Source: Ch67 sp041395845
GTDB taxonomy: Bacteria; Pseudomonadota; Gammaproteobacteria; Pseudomonadales; Ketobacteraceae
Assembly: GCA_041395845.1 (NCBI GenBank)
Contig: JAWKZS010000004.1
Span: 124,001 to 188,000 of the forward strand
Reading direction: 5' to 3'
DNA length: 64,000 nucleotides
Shown piece after piece: positions 30,776 to 40,002 of this stretch. The notes beneath the pieces were generated by a model. That model made no database searches and had not been told where the DNA came from. It was given only the letters and a program-made list of their open reading frames with translations. Position numbers and translations under genes: made by a program. The first letter of the stretch is position 1. Every line of letters starts with the position of its first letter.

Positions 30776-33700
30776 TGGGGTGACAATAGCCATCTGCTGG
30801 ATCAAACCCAGTACACCCAGCCTGCCATTTTTGCGTTGCAATATGCGCTGACCCAGCTGTGGACGTCGCTCGGTGTGCAGGCTGCCTGCGTCACAGGTCA
30901 TTCCATCGGTGAATACTGTGCCGCCGTGTATGCCGGTGTGATGACGCTGGAAGAGGCAGTTCATCTGATCTGTGCCCGTGGTCATCTGATGGCGACGCTG
31001 TGCGATAAAGGTGCCATGGCCGCCGTCTTTGCCAGCGCCGAGGAAACCCGCAACGTTATCGATACGATCGATAGTGTCATCGATATCGCCGCCGTAAATG
31101 GACTGCGTAACTGCGTGATTTCCGGTGAACAGCATGCGGTGGATCAGGCGGTTGCGCTGTTGACGGATAACAGGATAAAGGCCAAATCTTTGTCGGTGTC
31201 CCATGCGTTTCACTCGCCGATGATGCAGGCGATGCTGGATGCGTTCAATCGTGAAGTGGAATCGGTTGCATTGAAGGCACCGCGTATCCGTTTTATTTCC
31301 AGCAAGACCGGCAAGACTGCTACCCAGGATGTGAAGCGTACCGAGTATTGGGTCGAGCATGTCCGTGATGCCGTGCTGTTTCTCGATGCTGCCAGGGAAT
31401 TGGGTGCACAGAAAATCAATGCCTGTGTCGAGATTGGTCCAGGTGCCAATCTGGTGAAACTGGCGCCCCAGTGCATTGAATCCACGACACCGGTGACCTA
31501 TCTGCACAGTGTCGAACGCGATGGCAGTGAAGCGGCGCATCTCACTGCGACCATTGCGGGTCTTTACAATGCTGGTGTTGCCATCCAGTGGAATAAGCTT
31601 TTTGTCGGTGGCAGGCACGCCCGCGTTACGTTGCCCACTTACCCGTATCAGAAGCAGAGTTACTGGGTCGATGAAATCCGGATCGGCAATTACAGCCAGC
31701 AATCTGGCATGTCATTTGCGCGCATGCTGTATAACACGGTTTGGCAATCGGCGAGCCTGCCGGAATCCGCTGGGTTGAATTTCGAAGACCTGGTGGTGAT
31801 CGGACCAAAAACATCCTGGCTGGATGCCCTGGAATCTCGCCATTCCAATCTGTTGGTCTTGAACTCGAACAGTAGCGTCGATGCGATCAAGACGGCGCTG
31901 GCACCACTGCAGGACAAAGCCAATACCAATGGCAAGGTGTTACCTGTGCTGTTGACAACACCGCGGATGCCAGAGGCCATTGATCAATTGCCAGCGTTGG
32001 CGGAAGCGTCGGTACAGCCAGCCATGGCAGTGGCACGCGCACTGATTGCTGGCAGTGATTCCACCAATCCGGTACGGGTGTGGTGTGTCAGTGAAAATGC
32101 CTTTAACCGTGATTCGCTTAATCTGGCCGCCTATCCGCTACTCGGTTTTGCCAAAGGTCTTGCGCTGGAAGCAGGTGAGTTATGGGGTGGCATAGTTGAT
32201 CTGAGCGGTGACGCAGCGACACAGGCACAGGTATTGCTGGCGGAACTAGGCAGTGGTGCCGCCGAAGATGTGGTGAAATATGCGGGTGCGGAACGCTCGG
32301 TCCTGCGCCTGCAGGTGGATCGTCCTTCTCAAAGCACCGTTTCCAGACTGAATCCCGAAGCATCCTATCTGGTGACGGGAGGCCTGGGTGGTCTGGGCAT
32401 CTATGTGGCAGAAGCACTGGCGCTGGCGGGTGCCCGCCATATGGTATTGATGAGTCGTCGTGGCAGTCTGGAATCCTTGTCGACGGATGCCCGTGAACGT
32501 ATTGCAAAGCTGCAGGAAAAAGGCGTCAACGTTCGTGTTGTCAATGTGGATGTCTCGGATGCGGCGTTGCAGACACTGGTGGACGAACTGGCGCAGGCTG
32601 AACACGCCTTGCAAGGTGTGGTTCATGCCGCTGGCGTCAGCGGTGTTGTTCCTGTACACGAAATGCAGGCTGAACAGTGGCATGCCGTTACAGCGTCCAA
32701 AATTCAGGGCGGCTGGAACCTGCATCAGGTTACTGCCAGCCTGAAACTGGATTTCTTCGTGGTGTTTTCATCCATTGCGTCGGTATGGGGTTCGGGCGGC
32801 ATGGCGCATTATGCTGCCGCCAACCACTTCCTTGATGCACTGGTGGATTACCGTGTGGCCAAGGGGCTGCCTGCTTCCGGATTCAACTGGGGCCCGTGGG
32901 GCGGTGCCGGTATGGCGGCAGGTGAAGCAGCAGAAGAAGCCGAGCGCCGTGGCTTGCGTCCATTCGATCCGCAATCTGCGATTGAATTGCTGAGCAAATC
33001 CTGGATCGGCGGCAAGGCCCATCAGGTGATGGTGGATGTGGCGTGGGATCGCTTCCGTGAAATTCTGGAAATGCGCCGGCCCCATCCGATGTTCGGTGCG
33101 CTGGGCCGCAGCCTGTCCACCGCATCCGGTGTTACTGGTGAAAAGTCCGCGTTTTTCAAATCCCTGACTCCGCTGGAACCGGCAGAGCGGGCCGAAAAAA
33201 TTGTCAGCTACATGCAGACTCATTTGGGTCGTATCGTAGGCAAAGCAGAAGGCGAACTGGTTGATCCTGAAATGCCGCTGATGGATCTGGGTATCGACTC
33301 CATCATGGCGCTGGAAATCAAGAAGCAGCTGGAAGCGGATACCGGCCAGGCTATGCGGGCGACGCTGATATTCGATTACCCGACCATCAACAAAATTGCT
33401 GAATATTTCAGTGTGGCGTTGTATGGAGAGGAAGAAGGTGCAGCAGATGTTGCCACGTCCAGTTTCCATGGCGAACCAATTGCGATTGTCGGAATCGGCT
33501 GCAAGATGCCGATGGCGCCCAACGGCCCTGGGGATTTCTGGCGGCTGTTGAGCAACGGCGAGTGCGGCATCAACGATGCACCGTCACAGCGCTGGGATCT
33601 GGATAAATATCTGGACAAGAATCCGGATGCGCCGGGCAAGACCTACACGCTGTCTGCCGGCCTGGTAGACGATATCGAATCGTTCGACGGCAAGCTGTTT

Positions 33701-36700
33701 GGTATCGCACCGCGGGAACTGGAAAGCATGGAACCGCAACAGCGCCTGGTGCTGGAACATGCCTGGACTGCACTGGAAAACGCCGGTTATGCACCCACTG
33801 CGATGAATGGCACCCGTACCGGCGTGTTTGTGGGTGTTGGCGCCAATGAATACATTCGTGCCTGTGCCACCGGTGCGCGGGAAGAAGACATCATGTTCAT
33901 TCCCACCGGTAACGCGCTGAACGTGATTGCCGGCCGGGTGGCGTTCAATCTGGGTCTGCAAGGCCCCTGTATGACCATCGATACTGCCTGTTCATCCTCG
34001 GCAGTGGCGACCCATCTGGCGGTGCAGAGCTTGCGCAACGGTGAATGCGACATGGCGCTGGCCGGCGGTGTGAACGCCATGGTGATGCCGGAAACCTTCG
34101 TCGCGCTGTCGAAGGCACACATGCTGTCGAAAGAAGGCCGCTGCAAGACCTTCGACGAAAGTGCCGATGGTTACGTGCGTGGTGAAGGCGTGGGCATGCT
34201 GGCGCTGAAGCGCCTGTCCGATGCCGAGCGTGATGGCGACAATATCATTGCGGTCATCAAAGGTTCCGCGGTGAATCAGGATGGTCGCAGCAGCAGCCTG
34301 ACAGCACCCAATGGTCCGCAACAGCAGGCGGTTATCCGCGCCGCCCTCGCTAACGCCGGCCTGAAAGCCGACGATGTTGACTGGGTTGAAACCCATGGTA
34401 CCGCCACTCCGCTGGGTGATCCTATCGAAGTGCAATCCCTCGAAGCCGTGTACTGCGGACAGCGCAGCAGTGAGAATCCGCTGATCATCAGCTCGGTGAA
34501 AACCAATGTGGGCCACCTGGAATCAGCTGCCGGCGTGTCCAGCATCATGAAGGCTGCGCTATCGTTGCAGCATGGTGTCATCCCTCAGCATCTGCACTTC
34601 CAGAAATTCAATCGGCATATTGCCGTGGATGCATCGAAGTTCTTCATCCCTACCGAGAAGATGGAATGGAAGGGTGGTGAACGCAAGCGTCGCGTCGGTA
34701 TCAGCTCGTTCGGTTTCAGCGGCACCAATGTGCACATGATTCTGGAAGAGGCGCCGGTGCGCAAGGAAGTCATCAACGCCACCGAGCGCACCAGCCATGT
34801 CCTGAGTTTCTCGGCCAAATCAGAAGCATCGTTGGTTGGACTGGCGAAACGCTATGCGGAATTCCTTGAATATGACCAGCTGAACGGCAGGCCAGCTGCG
34901 CTGGCAGATATTGCCTTTACCGCCAACACGGCACGTGCCCAGCTGGAATATCGTGCTGCAGTGGTGGCGAACGACGCTGCCTCCGCCGCCGACAAGCTCA
35001 AGCAGCTGGCGGAAGGATTGACCAGCGCAGGCACGTTCAAAGGCGATGCCAAACCGGTGACCGGCACGGCTTGGCTGTTTACGGGACAAGGTTCCCAGTA
35101 TGCCGGCATGGCCAAGGAACTGTATGACACCCATCCCGCTTTCAAACAGAAACTGGACGCCTGTGAAAAGCTGTTTGATGCAGAGACCGGTGAATCGCTG
35201 CTGAGCATTCTGTGGGGCGAAAGAACGGCTGACATCGATAACACCCGCTATACCCAGCCCGCGATATTCGCACTGGAATATGCGCTGGCCAGTCATTGGC
35301 AGTCACTGGGCGTCAAGCCGGCAATGATGGTCGGACACAGCGTTGGCGAGTACGCGGCTGCCGTGATTGCTGGCATCATGAGCCTCGAAGACGCGATGAA
35401 ACTGATCGTGGCCCGTGGACGGTTGATGGTCGAGTTGTGCGAGCAGGGCGATATGGCTGCGATTCTGGCGCCCCGCGATCAAGTGGAAGCACTGGTCGTT
35501 GGCATGGATGACGTTCAGATCGCAGCCTGTAATGCACCGGGCAATACCGTGATTTCAGGCACCACCCAAGGTATTGAACGTGTAATTGAAAAGGCCAAGG
35601 CTAGTGACATTGACGCTCGCTTGCTCACCGTGTCCCATGCATTCCATTCCAACATGATGCAACCGATGCTGGAGGCGTTTCGCACGGTGGCGGAATCCAT
35701 TAGCTATCAGCCCGCGACGTTGTCCATCGTGTCAACGGTGAGCGGTGTTGCCAACCAGGGCGAAATGTCCACTGCATCCTACTGGGTGGAGCATGTCAAA
35801 CGCCCTGTGCTGTTCGTTGATGCGGTCAAGCAACTGCCGGCACTGAAAATCAATGTGTGTCTGGAAGTCGGGCCTGGCTCGACGCTTACCGGGTTGGCGC
35901 AGCAGATACTTGGCCAGGATGGTATCACCTACGTTCACAGCCTCCGTGCCAAGCAGGATGCCTGTCGCCAGTTCAACATGGCGATCGCGCAGCTGTACGC
36001 GCGGGGCGTGGATATTAACTGGAAGCAGTTCGACAGCGCGTATGCCCGTCAGCGTGTTGCCGTTCCGTCCTACGCGTTCGATCGCAAGCGTTATTGGCTC
36101 GGTGATAATGATAACGGCATGATTGCGACCGGTGGTGGCAACATGGGCCAGGTCACCGACAACGTGATGCTGATGATGCGTTCGCCCATGAGTGACGATT
36201 TCTTTTTCGAGAACTCCTTCAGCCAGTCGCAGCCCTTCAATCTCGACGATCATCGTCTGTACGAGGTGGTGGTGGCACCCGGTGCCTTCCACGTGGCCAA
36301 TACCATCCTCTGTGCCCGGGATGCCTTTGGTGAAAAGCCGGTGAAACTCGACGATGTAGTATTCCCCAATCCGCTGATCGTGGAAGAAGGCAAGAAGCGT
36401 CGACTCCACTATGGCTTCAAGAAGCTGTCAGCCAAGGAAGGCAATGATCAGTATGAAGTGAAAGGTTTCAGTCGTCCCGATGAGAAGGGCAGTGAAAGCG
36501 ACTGGACCATGCACTGCAGCATGAATGTGGAGTTGTGCGACAACCCGGATTCTGAACAGAAGCTGACGCCTGACGATATTGAGCAGATCCAGAAGCGGGC
36601 AACTCATGAATTCGATGGCAGCCTGTTCTATGACGAAATGTGGAAGGTCGGTTACCAGCTTGGTTCCCAGTTCCGCTGGATTTCCAAGTTCTGGCGCCGC

Positions 36701-39700
36701 CCGGGCGAAACCCTGACGCAATTGCGGCTGCCGGTTTCAGCGCTGGAGCAGGGCAAATACATGATCCATCCGGGATTGATGGATTCCTGCTTCCAGAGTT
36801 CTGCCCTGGCCACCATGCATGCGGATTTCGATTCATCCAAGGTGGATGCGATCTATATTCCATTCGCGCTGGAAAACCTGCGCTTCTTCCGCAAACCGAC
36901 AACCACGCTGTGGTGTCACGTCAAGATCAAGAACCCACCGACAAATCCCGAAGAAATTGTCGAAAGTTTTTCGCACACCATTCAGGTGTATGACGAGGAT
37001 GGCAATATTCTGATTGACGTGGAAACCCTGCACAGCAAGCGCGCACCCAAAGAAGCCTTGCTGCGGGCGTTGCGCAAGGATGCGTTTGAAAGCCATTACG
37101 ACGTGTACTGGAAGACACAAACGATTCCGGCGGATCAGGAAGTCAAACCGCTTGCCGGCACCTATCTGGTGATTGGTGAGCAGTCGTCACTGTCCCAGGC
37201 GATCGTGCGCGAACTGCAGGCCAAATCGGTTACAGCGTTGCAGGTAATCTGCCAGGCTGGTGCCAGCTTCAGCAATGACAATGGTGTGGTTACCCTGAGC
37301 CCGGAAGACGGCGGTCAGTGGATGACATTGCTGCAGGCTGTTGGCGGCATCGCCAAGGTGAGTGGCTTGGTGTATGTGGCACCGGATCAGCAGCTGGATG
37401 CTGATACCGACATCATGGATCTGGAACTGCGCATGTTCTCGCCGATACTGAACATGCTGAAAGCATTGCAGTTGGTGAGCGGATCGTCTTCTCCCCGCCT
37501 GTGGTGCGTCACTGAATCGGCCGTCGCTGCGCAGCGCAGCGACACGGATCTGAATCCGGCGCAAACCGCGTTACTCGGTTTCGGCAAAGTGCTGGATATG
37601 GAGCACGCTGAATATTCCGCAGTGCTGATCGACGTGGATGCGGAAAGCGACGAGCGTGCAGCACGCGCTATCGTGACTGAGATGCAGCAACCGGCAAAGG
37701 AAAAGCAGGTCGCCTATCGTCGTGGCAGCCGTCTGGTTGCCCGTCTGGCACGCAGTGGTATTGCTGCCCAGGGCATGCCGATTCCGGCTGCACCGTATCG
37801 GCTGATCATCGAGAAAAAAGGTACCTTCGAAGATCTTAAATTCGTGCAGTTCAAACCGCGGGAACTGGGTTCCACTCAAGTTGCGGTGAAAGTCTTGAGT
37901 GCTGGTCTTAACTTCCGCGATGTCATGGGCGTTCTGAACGTCTATCCCGGCGAAGCGGGCCCGCTGGGTGGTGAATGTATCGGTGAGATCACCGAACTCG
38001 GTACTAACGTCACCAAGTACAAGGTTGGTGACGTGGTGATGATTCCGTTGACGGAATCCTGTATGAGCACCCAGACCATTGCTGAAGAAGCGCTGATCTG
38101 CCGCGTGCCCACCAATCTGTCGCTCAACGAGGCTTCCACTCTGCCGGTGGTGTACTGCACCGCGCTGCACGGCCTGAAAAACCTGGCGCAGCTGAAGAAG
38201 GGCGAGCGTGTGCTCATTCATGCCGGTGCCGGTGGTGTCGGCCTGGCGGCCATCTATATCGCCAAGCACATCGGCGCCGAGGTTTTCGCCACCGCCAGTG
38301 AAAAGAAACGCGATTATCTGCGCAAGATCGGTGTCGAGCATGTATTCGATTCCCGCTCGCTGGATTTTGCCCAGGAAATTCGCCGCGTGACCAATGGCGA
38401 AGGTGTGGATGTGGTGCTCAACTCTCTGGCCGGTGATTTCATTACCACCAGCATGGCGTTGCTCAATCCCGGTGGCCGCTTTATCGAGATCGGCAAGGCG
38501 GATATCTGGACCCAGGATCGGGTGAAAGCCTTCCGCGACGATATCAGCTACGAAGCGTTCGATCTGGTGATTGTCACTCTGCAGAACCCGCTGGCGCTGA
38601 AGGCGTTGATGGATGAGATCGTCGACAACGTAGAAGCGGGCCACTATAAACCGCTGCCGTACACGGTGTTCAAGCACAAGGAAGCAATGGAAGCGTTCCG
38701 CTACATGGCGCAGGGTAAACACATTGGCAAGATCCTCATCAATCCGGATGATCAGCCTGTCACCATCAAGCGTGATCGTTCCTACCTGATTACCGGTGCC
38801 ACCGGTGGCCTTGGCATGCTGTTTGCGAAATGGCTGGCAGAACAGGGCGCCGGGGAAGTGGTATTGGCTGCGCGGCGTGATGTGCGTGAGGTTGATGCCG
38901 CCGGTGTTGCCGCCATCGAAGCGCTGGGCGCCAAAGTCACGACTGTGAAAGCGGACACCGCAGATCAGGCGTCGGTCAACGCGATGATGGCTGTTGTACA
39001 GGCGAACTCTTTGCCGCTGGATGGCGTTATTCATGCTGCCGGTGTGCTGGCCGATGCGTTCATCGTCAATCAGGATGCGAATGCGTTCCGCAAGGTCATG
39101 GGCCCGAAACTTGCGGGTGCCTGGTATCTGCATCAGGCTACGCAGGATCTGCCACTGTCGATGTTCGTGTTGTTCTCTTCCCTGTCATCCATGCTGGGTG
39201 CGCCGGGGCAAGCCAACTACTCTGCGTCGAATGCGTTCCTCGATGGATTGGCCTATTACCGGCGTGCAAAAGGGCTGCCGGCAATTGCCATCAACTGGGG
39301 GCCATGGGCCGAAGTGGGCATGGCCGCAAACAGTCAGGTGGAAGCCAACGCCAAGGCCAGCGGCGTACACCTGATTCCGCCGCAGGACGGTCTGGACTGG
39401 TTTGCACAGGTACTGGACTCCAATCCGGTGCAGCGCGGCCTGATGGTGATCGACTGGAATGCGCTGGCGACCATGTCCGGCAGCGTTCCTGCCTTCCTGT
39501 CCGAGCTGGATGTGAAAGCGTCCAGTGGCCTGGATGAGAACCTGCAGAAGATGGCGGACGAGTTCCGCAAGAACCTGGCAGAAGCGCCTATCGACGAACG
39601 TACGCCGATGCTGATCGACAAGATCTGCGAACAGATCAAGCGGGTAATGGGTCTGGATGAATCCGACACCATCAATCCGAATCAGCCATTGCAGGAACTT

Positions 39701-39982
39701 GGGCTTGATTCATTGATGGCGGTGGAGCTGCGCAACATTCTGTGTGCGCTGATTGGCAAGCAGTTGCCCGCCACCCTGATGTTCAAGTATCCGACGGTGG
39801 CCAGTCTGAGTACGTTCCTGATTCAGGACATGTTCCCGGATGAAGTGGCAGTTGAAGCGCCGGCCGCAGCCGTACAACAACAAGAAGAACAGGCAACGGA
39901 AGAAGACGATCAGCTGGATGATCTTTCCCAGGACGAACTGGCCGCGATGCTGGCCGCCGAACTGGAAAATGACGACGACTGA
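30773..39982 (+). CDS. Modular PKS: rest of module 1 (AT-KR-ACP) and full module 2 (KS-AT-DH-ER-KR-ACP)
   Basis: 3069 residues. AT1 (to about 290) has GHSIGEY and HAFH, predicting malonyl-CoA. KR1 (about 530-720) has TGGLGGLG with a Ser-Tyr-Asn triad. ACP1 (805-880) carries LGIDSIM. KS2 (897-1325) has TACSSSA, ETHGTAT and NVGHLES. AT2 (1432-1760) has GHSVGEY and HAFH, again malonyl. DH (1810-2100) has DHRLYEVVVAPG, where the usual Gly is Glu, and MDSCFQ. ER (2335-2660) has HAGAGGVGLAA. KR2 (2665-2855) has TGATGGLG. ACP2 (2945-3020) carries LGLDSLM. Module 2 is therefore fully reducing if DH works. The tail is acidic. The first ATG is inside AT1, so this frame alone lacks the AT N-terminus (GQGAQ); the intact protein probably starts at 28929. 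It is followed by 20 bases and the next PKS. Confidence 0.93.
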   Translation: MWGDNSHLLDQTQYTQPAIFALQYALTQLWTSLGVQAACVTGHSIGEYCAAVYAGVMTLEEAVHLICARGHLMATLCDKGAMAAVFASAEETRNVIDTIDSVIDIAAVNGLRNCVISGEQHAVDQAVALLTDNRIKAKSLSVSHAFHSPMMQAMLDAFNREVESVALKAPRIRFISSKTGKTATQDVKRTEYWVEHVRDAVLFLDAARELGAQKINACVEIGPGANLVKLAPQCIESTTPVTYLHSVERDGSEAAHLTATIAGLYNAGVAIQWNKLFVGGRHARVTLPTYPYQKQSYWVDEIRIGNYSQQSGMSFARMLYNTVWQSASLPESAGLNFEDLVVIGPKTSWLDALESRHSNLLVLNSNSSVDAIKTALAPLQDKANTNGKVLPVLLTTPRMPEAIDQLPALAEASVQPAMAVARALIAGSDSTNPVRVWCVSENAFNRDSLNLAAYPLLGFAKGLALEAGELWGGIVDLSGDAATQAQVLLAELGSGAAEDVVKYAGAERSVLRLQVDRPSQSTVSRLNPEASYLVTGGLGGLGIYVAEALALAGARHMVLMSRRGSLESLSTDARERIAKLQEKGVNVRVVNVDVSDAALQTLVDELAQAEHALQGVVHAAGVSGVVPVHEMQAEQWHAVTASKIQGGWNLHQVTASLKLDFFVVFSSIASVWGSGGMAHYAAANHFLDALVDYRVAKGLPASGFNWGPWGGAGMAAGEAAEEAERRGLRPFDPQSAIELLSKSWIGGKAHQVMVDVAWDRFREILEMRRPHPMFGALGRSLSTASGVTGEKSAFFKSLTPLEPAERAEKIVSYMQTHLGRIVGKAEGELVDPEMPLMDLGIDSIMALEIKKQLEADTGQAMRATLIFDYPTINKIAEYFSVALYGEEEGAADVATSSFHGEPIAIVGIGCKMPMAPNGPGDFWRLLSNGECGINDAPSQRWDLDKYLDKNPDAPGKTYTLSAGLVDDIESFDGKLFGIAPRELESMEPQQRLVLEHAWTALENAGYAPTAMNGTRTGVFVGVGANEYIRACATGAREEDIMFIPTGNALNVIAGRVAFNLGLQGPCMTIDTACSSSAVATHLAVQSLRNGECDMALAGGVNAMVMPETFVALSKAHMLSKEGRCKTFDESADGYVRGEGVGMLALKRLSDAERDGDNIIAVIKGSAVNQDGRSSSLTAPNGPQQQAVIRAALANAGLKADDVDWVETHGTATPLGDPIEVQSLEAVYCGQRSSENPLIISSVKTNVGHLESAAGVSSIMKAALSLQHGVIPQHLHFQKFNRHIAVDASKFFIPTEKMEWKGGERKRRVGISSFGFSGTNVHMILEEAPVRKEVINATERTSHVLSFSAKSEASLVGLAKRYAEFLEYDQLNGRPAALADIAFTANTARAQLEYRAAVVANDAASAADKLKQLAEGLTSAGTFKGDAKPVTGTAWLFTGQGSQYAGMAKELYDTHPAFKQKLDACEKLFDAETGESLLSILWGERTADIDNTRYTQPAIFALEYALASHWQSLGVKPAMMVGHSVGEYAAAVIAGIMSLEDAMKLIVARGRLMVELCEQGDMAAILAPRDQVEALVVGMDDVQIAACNAPGNTVISGTTQGIERVIEKAKASDIDARLLTVSHAFHSNMMQPMLEAFRTVAESISYQPATLSIVSTVSGVANQGEMSTASYWVEHVKRPVLFVDAVKQLPALKINVCLEVGPGSTLTGLAQQILGQDGITYVHSLRAKQDACRQFNMAIAQLYARGVDINWKQFDSAYARQRVAVPSYAFDRKRYWLGDNDNGMIATGGGNMGQVTDNVMLMMRSPMSDDFFFENSFSQSQPFNLDDHRLYEVVVAPGAFHVANTILCARDAFGEKPVKLDDVVFPNPLIVEEGKKRRLHYGFKKLSAKEGNDQYEVKGFSRPDEKGSESDWTMHCSMNVELCDNPDSEQKLTPDDIEQIQKRATHEFDGSLFYDEMWKVGYQLGSQFRWISKFWRRPGETLTQLRLPVSALEQGKYMIHPGLMDSCFQSSALATMHADFDSSKVDAIYIPFALENLRFFRKPTTTLWCHVKIKNPPTNPEEIVESFSHTIQVYDEDGNILIDVETLHSKRAPKEALLRALRKDAFESHYDVYWKTQTIPADQEVKPLAGTYLVIGEQSSLSQAIVRELQAKSVTALQVICQAGASFSNDNGVVTLSPEDGGQWMTLLQAVGGIAKVSGLVYVAPDQQLDADTDIMDLELRMFSPILNMLKALQLVSGSSSPRLWCVTESAVAAQRSDTDLNPAQTALLGFGKVLDMEHAEYSAVLIDVDAESDERAARAIVTEMQQPAKEKQVAYRRGSRLVARLARSGIAAQGMPIPAAPYRLIIEKKGTFEDLKFVQFKPRELGSTQVAVKVLSAGLNFRDVMGVLNVYPGEAGPLGGECIGEITELGTNVTKYKVGDVVMIPLTESCMSTQTIAEEALICRVPTNLSLNEASTLPVVYCTALHGLKNLAQLKKGERVLIHAGAGGVGLAAIYIAKHIGAEVFATASEKKRDYLRKIGVEHVFDSRSLDFAQEIRRVTNGEGVDVVLNSLAGDFITTSMALLNPGGRFIEIGKADIWTQDRVKAFRDDISYEAFDLVIVTLQNPLALKALMDEIVDNVEAGHYKPLPYTVFKHKEAMEAFRYMAQGKHIGKILINPDDQPVTIKRDRSYLITGATGGLGMLFAKWLAEQGAGEVVLAARRDVREVDAAGVAAIEALGAKVTTVKADTADQASVNAMMAVVQANSLPLDGVIHAAGVLADAFIVNQDANAFRKVMGPKLAGAWYLHQATQDLPLSMFVLFSSLSSMLGAPGQANYSASNAFLDGLAYYRRAKGLPAIAINWGPWAEVGMAANSQVEANAKASGVHLIPPQDGLDWFAQVLDSNPVQRGLMVIDWNALATMSGSVPAFLSELDVKASSGLDENLQKMADEFRKNLAEAPIDERTPMLIDKICEQIKRVMGLDESDTINPNQPLQELGLDSLMAVELRNILCALIGKQLPATLMFKYPTVASLSTFLIQDMFPDEVAVEAPAAAVQQQEEQATEEDDQLDDLSQDELAAMLAAELENDDD

Positions 39983-40002
39983 GCGTTTCCGACAGGTGTG
40001 AC

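Noticed and set aside
37571..39133. Minus-strand open frame (520 codons) opposite PKS module 2 (also 42052-43473 opposite module 3)
   Set aside because: It lies antisense to conserved ER and KR domains. The His/Gln/Arg-rich composition is typical of shadow frames.
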